Shown here: positions 5,633 through 8,861 of the stretch, piece by piece
How positions within the stretch are numbered: position 1 is the first letter of the stretch
Layout: every line of letters begins with the position of its first letter
DNA from: an uncultured Alistipes sp.
Lineage (GTDB): Bacteria > Bacteroidota > Bacteroidia > Bacteroidales > Rikenellaceae
Assembly: GCA_959604655.1 (NCBI GenBank)
Contig: CAUHCL010000087.1
Span: 1 to 8,861, forward strand
Reading direction: 5' to 3'
Length of the DNA stretch: 8,861 nucleotides
The notes under the pieces: model-generated
Databases searched by the model: none
Told to the model about the DNA's origin: nothing
What the model saw: only the letters and a program-made list of their open reading frames with translations
Translations under genes and position numbers: made by a program

Positions 5633-6562
5633 ATGGCAGAGAACGGATTCCACGGCACGGTGATGCGCTCGACGGGCAGCTGGTACGAGGTGCTGCACGA
5701 CGGTGTAGCGGTCAGGTGCCGCATACGCGGCAAGCTGCGCCTCAAGGGGGTGCGCTCAACCAATCCCGTGGCCGTGGGCGATCGGGTGCGGTGCGAGGCC
5801 GACGAGCAGGGCGGCTACGCCATAGCGGAGATCATGCCGCGGCGCAACTACGTGATACGCCGTGCGTCGAACCTCTCGAAGGAGTCGCACATCATAGCCG
5901 CCAACATCGACGGGGCGCTGCTGGTCACCACTCTCTTCGCGCCCGTGACGGCGCCCGAGTTCATCGACCGCTTCCTGGTCACGTGCGAGGCATACAAGGT
6001 TCCCGTGACGATACTTCTGGCCAAGGCCGATCTGGCGCGCACGCGTCCCGAGGCCGCCGCGGAGTTCCACCGCGTGTATGAGGGTGCGGGCTACCGCGTG
6101 ATAGACGTCTCGGCCACCGAGGGCGAGGGCATCGACGAGGTGCGCGAGGTGCTGCGCGGCCGCACCACGCTGCTCTCGGGCAACTCGGGCGTAGGCAAGT
6201 CCACGCTGGCCGCGGCCGTCGAGAAGGGGCTCGACATACGCACGGGCGAGATCTCGCAGAGCCACCACAAGGGGCGCCACACCACCACCTATGCTACCAT
6301 GTATCCGCTCTCGGAGGGTGGCTACATAATCGACACCCCCGGGATCAAGGGCTTCGGCCTGATCGATATCGACGACGCCGAGCTGGCGCACTACTTCCCC
6401 GAGATGATGCGCTATCTGCCCGAATGCCGCTTCTACAACTGCTCGCACACCCACGAGCCGCATTGCGCGGTCGTGGCGGCGGTGGAGAGGGGCGAGATAG
6501 CCTTCTCGCGTTACGAAAGCTACCTGAAAATATTGGATGAAGATGACAAATACAGAAAATAG
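5633..6562 (+). CDS. rsgA: Ribosome small subunit-dependent GTPase A (RsgA)
   Basis: This 309-residue circularly permuted GTPase acts in late 30S subunit maturation, binding near the decoding centre and leaving on GTP hydrolysis. The N-terminal OB-fold covers about residues 5-70. The GTPase motifs run in the permuted order G4 (AKAD, 130-133), SATEG (160-164), the P-loop GNSGVGKST (183-191), GRHTTTY with the switch I threonine (214-220), and DTPG (234-237). The C-terminal zinc knuckle is complete: Cys265, Cys270, His272 and Cys278 with C-x4-C-x-H-x5-C spacing. The length is typical. G4 is unusual because Ala130 replaces the Asn of NKxD. The gene begins 3 nt after cvpA and its last 26 bp overlap the next gene, suggesting translational coupling. 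Confidence 0.96.
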   Translation: MAENGFHGTVMRSTGSWYEVLHDGVAVRCRIRGKLRLKGVRSTNPVAVGDRVRCEADEQGGYAIAEIMPRRNYVIRRASNLSKESHIIAANIDGALLVTTLFAPVTAPEFIDRFLVTCEAYKVPVTILLAKADLARTRPEAAAEFHRVYEGAGYRVIDVSATEGEGIDEVREVLRGRTTLLSGNSGVGKSTLAAAVEKGLDIRTGEISQSHHKGRHTTTYATMYPLSEGGYIIDTPGIKGFGLIDIDDAELAHYFPEMMRYLPECRFYNCSHTHEPHCAVVAAVERGEIAFSRYESYLKILDEDDKYRK

Positions 6563-7235
6563 CGCGCGCGACGCCGCGTGGTACGACGCACGCACCGACT
6601 ACATGTCGGGATTCCTCACCGAGGAACGGCGCGAGGTGCTGCGGCGCACGGCGTCGATGCGCACCCGATACATGACCATCCTGACGGAGAACACGTTCCA
6701 TCCGCAGAACGCCAGCGCTCTGGTGCGCCATTGCGAGGCGTTCGGGTTGCAGGACCTGCACACGGTGGAGACGCTGTGCCGCTTCAATCCCAACGTCAAC
6801 ATCGTGCGCGGCACCGACAAGTGGGTCGACATAACGCGCCACCCCTCGACCGCCGAGGCCGTGGCCTCGCTGCGCGGCGCAGGCTACCGCATAGTGGCCA
6901 CCACGCCCCACCGCGAGAGCTGCACGCCCGAGACGTTCGACGTCGCCCGCGGCCCCTTCTGCCTGGTCTTCGGGACCGAGCACGCGGGGGTGTCGGACGA
7001 GATCATTTCGTCGGCCGACGAGTTCCTGCGCATACCCATGTGCGGTATGGTGGAGAGTCTCAACGTGTCGGCCTCGGCGGCCATACTGATATACATGCTC
7101 TCGCAGCGCATGCGTTTGTCCGATGTCGGCTGGACGCTGACCGAGGCCGAGCGGCGCGAGCTGCTGTTCCGCTGGACGGTGGCGTCGGTGCGCGACGGAC
7201 GACGGATCCTCGAACGCGAGTTCGGGCGGGAATAA
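6537..7235 (+). CDS. TrmH/SpoU-family RNA 2'-O-methyltransferase
   Basis: This 232-residue enzyme of the SPOUT (SpoU) class transfers methyl from SAM to a ribose 2'-OH. It is most like TrmH, which modifies G18 of tRNA. Motif 1 is NTFHPQNASALVRHCEAFG (52-70) with Asn58 and the catalytic-type Arg64. Motif 2 is LVFGTEHAGVSDE (143-155) with Glu148. Motif 3 is IPMCGMVESLNVSASAAI (166-183), which contributes the trefoil-knot SAM site; its MVESLNVS core closely resembles TrmH. N- and C-terminal helical extensions (1-45 and 200-232) resemble those used for tRNA binding in TrmH. The start at 6537 overlaps rsgA by 26 bp; a second ATG at 6543 is equally possible. A 21-nt palindromic hairpin begins 7 nt after the stop. 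rRNA rather than tRNA as substrate cannot be ruled out. Confidence 0.88.
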   Translation: MKMTNTENSARDAAWYDARTDYMSGFLTEERREVLRRTASMRTRYMTILTENTFHPQNASALVRHCEAFGLQDLHTVETLCRFNPNVNIVRGTDKWVDITRHPSTAEAVASLRGAGYRIVATTPHRESCTPETFDVARGPFCLVFGTEHAGVSDEIISSADEFLRIPMCGMVESLNVSASAAILIYMLSQRMRLSDVGWTLTEAERRELLFRWTVASVRDGRRILEREFGRE

Positions 7236-7241
7236 GAATAT

Positions 7242-7335
7242 CGATATCGCCGTGCGATATCGGCAGTTCGCCGCCGCCCCATGCGGCGGACTGCAACTCG
7301 CTTTACGCTCGCTTCGTCCTCCGCCGTCGGCGAAC
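7242..7335. repeat. Dispersed structured repeat, copy 2
   Basis: This copy lies between the trmH-like gene and the aminotransferase gene. It opens with an 8-bp hairpin (CGATATCG, loop CCGTG, CGATATCG; 7242-7262) unrelated in sequence to the hairpin of copy 1. The shared body then begins: GCAGT/ACTGC (7263-7267, 7290-7294), CCGCCGC/GCGGCGG (7271-7277, 7283-7289), and the tail GTCCTCCGCCGTCGGCGAAC at 7316-7335. The segment between body and tail (about 7299-7315) has diverged from copy 1. No T-run follows, so the opening hairpin is not an obvious intrinsic terminator for trmH. Confidence 0.75.
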
Positions 7336-7349
7336 GGTTCGGCCGATAT

Positions 7350-7357
7350 TATCTTTC
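7350..7357 (+). promoter_or_regulatory. Possible -7 promoter element of the aminotransferase gene
   Basis: TATCTTTC matches seven of eight positions of TAnnTTTG and lies 17 nt before the ATG at 7375, just after dispersed repeat copy 2. No -33 TTTG was found at normal spacing. Confidence 0.3.
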
Positions 7358-7374
7358 GAAATAACATATAACTT

Positions 7375-8577
7375 ATGAGCGATATACTTAGAAAACGTTT
7401 TCTGGCGCATATAGGCCAGACCTCGCCGTCGCCGATGATGATCGAGGTGGCGCGCGCCGAGGGCGTGTTTTTCTACACCCCCGAGGGCAAGCGTTACTAC
7501 GATCTGGTGGCGGGCGTGTCGGTGAACAACGTGGGCCACGCCAACCCTGCGGTGGTGGAGGCCGTGCGGCGTCAGGCGGCCGACTACATGCACATAATGG
7601 TCTACGGCGAGATGGTCGAACGTCCGCAGGTGGAGTTCGCGCACCGTCTCGCCGAGGCGCTTCCCGCACCGCTGGAGAGCGTCTACTTCGTCAACTCGGG
7701 TGCCGAGGCGGTCGAGGGGGCGTTGAAACTCGCCAAACGCCATACGGGCCGCACCGAGATGATCTCCATGCGCTGCGCCTACCACGGCTCCACCCACGGA
7801 GCCATGAGCATGATGGGCGCTCCCGAGGGCGAGGAGTGGAAAGGGGCGTTCCGTCCGCTGCTGCCCGACACGCGGGCCATACGTTTCAATTGTCGGGAGG
7901 ATCTGGCCCTGATTACCGAGCGCACGGCGTGCGTGCTGTGCGAGCCCGTGCAGGGCGAGGCGGGCGTGCGGCCTCCGCAGAACGACTTTTTGAAGGCTCT
8001 GCGCCGCCGTTGCGACGAGACGGGCGCGATGCTCATCTTCGACGAGATACAAACGGGCATGGGCCGCACGGGCGCGATGTTCGCCATGACCAAGTACGGC
8101 GTGACGCCCGACATAGTGTGCCTGGCAAAGGCTCTGGGCGGCGGGATGCCGCTCGGCGCGTTCGTGTCGAGCCGCGAGGTCATGTCGTCGCTCTCGCACG
8201 ATCCCGCGCTGGGGCACATAACCACCTTCGGCGGGCATCCCGTATGCTGCGCCGCGGGACTCGCGGCGATGAAATATTTGCAGGATAATGACGTTGTGGC
8301 CGACGTCGAGCGCAAGGGCGCGCTCTACGAGGCGCTGCTGCGCGACCATCCCGCCGTGCGCGATATACGCCGCTCGGGACTGCTGCTCGCCGTGGAGCTG
8401 GGCAACTCCGAGAAGCTCTACCGCATCATGGAGCTCTTCGCCCGCGAGGGTATCATGAGCGACTGGTTCCTCTATTGCGACACGGCGTTCCGCATATCGC
8501 CGCCGCTGGTGATCTCCGACGACGAGGTATGCGACAGCGTGGCGATCATCCGCAGATGCCTGGACGAGCTGGTGTAA
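7375..8577 (+). CDS. Class III PLP-dependent aminotransferase
   Basis: This 400-residue fold-type I, class III (ornithine/acetylornithine-type) aminotransferase has the complete PLP machinery. NSGAEAVEGALKLAKRHTGR (107-126) holds the cofactor phosphate loop. Next come AYHGSTHG (135-142), EPVQGEAG (190-197), FDEIQTGMGRTG (222-233) with the pyridine-pairing Asp223, the Schiff-base lysine Lys252 in LAKALGGGMPLG, TTF (283-285), and Arg373 in FRISPPLVIS, which would bind the substrate carboxylate. Length and motifs match proteins usually annotated as aspartate aminotransferase-family or ornithine-like in Bacteroidetes. No arginine or lysine biosynthesis gene lies beside it, so the substrate cannot be named. 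It is separated from trmH by 139 nt that contain a dispersed repeat and a likely promoter, so it is probably transcribed separately. Confidence 0.93.
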   Translation: MSDILRKRFLAHIGQTSPSPMMIEVARAEGVFFYTPEGKRYYDLVAGVSVNNVGHANPAVVEAVRRQAADYMHIMVYGEMVERPQVEFAHRLAEALPAPLESVYFVNSGAEAVEGALKLAKRHTGRTEMISMRCAYHGSTHGAMSMMGAPEGEEWKGAFRPLLPDTRAIRFNCREDLALITERTACVLCEPVQGEAGVRPPQNDFLKALRRRCDETGAMLIFDEIQTGMGRTGAMFAMTKYGVTPDIVCLAKALGGGMPLGAFVSSREVMSSLSHDPALGHITTFGGHPVCCAAGLAAMKYLQDNDVVADVERKGALYEALLRDHPAVRDIRRSGLLLAVELGNSEKLYRIMELFAREGIMSDWFLYCDTAFRISPPLVISDDEVCDSVAIIRRCLDELV

Positions 8578-8609
8578 ATCGACGGAATGTTTTCGAAGAG
8601 CGGCTTGCT

Positions 8610-8663
8610 GTCCGCCGCGATGGGCAGCGACGAATAGCGCGGCCCCAAGAGCCGCAGGCGGAC
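8610..8663. repeat. 54-bp inverted repeat 3' of the aminotransferase gene
   Basis: GTCCGCC (8610-8616) and GGCGGAC (8657-8663) are exact inverted copies. Inside, GCGGC (8639-8643) pairs with GCCGC (8651-8655). No T-run follows on either strand, so an intrinsic terminator is not well supported. Confidence 0.45.
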
Positions 8664-8678
8664 GGTCTCGGATAAAAT

Positions 8679-8732
8679 TTATCTTCGGCGGCTCGCACCT
8701 TTGGTGCCCCCCCCCGCGTCCGCCGAAGATAA
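8679..8732. repeat. 54-bp hairpin with 13-bp perfect arms
   Basis: TTATCTTCGGCGG (8679-8691) and CCGCCGAAGATAA (8720-8732) are perfect inverted copies. The apical region holds a second stem, GCACC (8695-8699), loop TTT, GGTGC (8703-8707), followed by a run of nine C (8707-8715). A further small hairpin GCCGC-TCC-GCGGC is at 8734-8746. The arms contain TATCTTCG, one mismatch from a Bacteroidetes -7 box, on both strands. Confidence 0.65.
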
Positions 8733-8761
8733 TGCCGCTCCGCGGCGCAGTTGTTCGATGT

Positions 8762-8861
8762 TACACACGCGTCAGCCCATCCCGCGGCAGAAGCGATTTC
8801 GGAAAAAGGGCGGCCGCGGCGACGGAGCGTTAAGAATCGGAGACCTTTTGATTGCTTCAAA
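8762..8861. repeat. Right arm of 100-bp long-range inverted repeat
   Basis: This is the reverse-complement partner of 98-197 (4 mismatches in 100, no gap). It lies beyond the aminotransferase and its hairpin-rich 3' region and is cut by the window end. The pair brackets all eight genes, about 8.56 kb of intervening DNA. A dispersed intergenic element present twice in opposite orientations is the simplest reading. Confidence 0.9.

Noticed and set aside
7242..7262. Intrinsic terminator for the trmH-like gene
   Set aside because: The hairpin is strong and well placed but is followed by GCAGTTCGCC rather than a T-run. It is better explained as the head of the dispersed repeat.
8707..8715. Run of nine C as a phase-variation tract
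   Set aside because: It is outside any coding sequence and not placed at a promoter spacer of a recognised gene; it may also be prone to sequencing error.
1..8861. Genomic island, prophage or polysaccharide-utilisation locus
   Set aside because: There is no transposase, phage, conjugation, SusC/SusD or regulator gene, and codon use and base composition look uniform by eye. The gene set is largely core.

Overview
The window looks like a core-genome segment of a high-GC Bacteroidales bacterium, most like Alistipes/Rikenellaceae. That assignment is inferred. It rests on the gene families (WbqC-like protein, secreted GH2 enzyme with Bacteroidetes-type motifs), on frequent ATA codons in GC-rich DNA, on weak ribosome-binding sites, and on AT-rich gaps carrying TAnnTTTG-type Bacteroidetes -7 promoter elements. 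I see no phage, plasmid, CRISPR, tRNA or rRNA content.

Layout. Positions 1-490 hold no gene but are dense with inverted and dispersed repeats. A XerC/XerD-type tyrosine recombinase (491-1390, minus) is divergent from prmA (1439-2278, plus), the ribosomal protein L11 methyltransferase, with 48 nt between them. A WbqC-family protein follows (2370-3005, plus). It converges with and overlaps, by 35 bp, a secreted glycoside hydrolase family 2 protein (2971-4971, minus). Divergent from the latter is a compact run of cvpA (5144-5629), rsgA (5633-6562) and a TrmH/SpoU-type RNA methyltransferase (6537-7235). After a repeat-bearing gap comes a class III PLP aminotransferase (7375-8577). Positions 8578-8861 are again gene-free and full of hairpins.

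How the genes fit together. Three genes serve the ribosome or tRNA: prmA methylates L11, rsgA helps mature the 30S subunit, and the SpoU enzyme probably 2'-O-methylates tRNA. The other genes are not obviously linked in function.

The most interesting signals are not ordinary genes. (1) A 100-bp repeat with 4 mismatches lies in inverted orientation at the two ends of the window (98-197 and 8762-8861). (2) A second repeat of about 94 bp (204-296 and 7242-7335) keeps its body but has a different, still perfectly self-complementary, 5' hairpin in each copy. (3) The GH2 protein keeps its fold motifs but appears to lack both catalytic glutamates. (4) A canonical intrinsic terminator serving that GH2 gene is embedded in the coding sequence of the convergent wbqC gene. 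(5) RsgA has Ala in place of Asn in its NKxD guanine-recognition motif.
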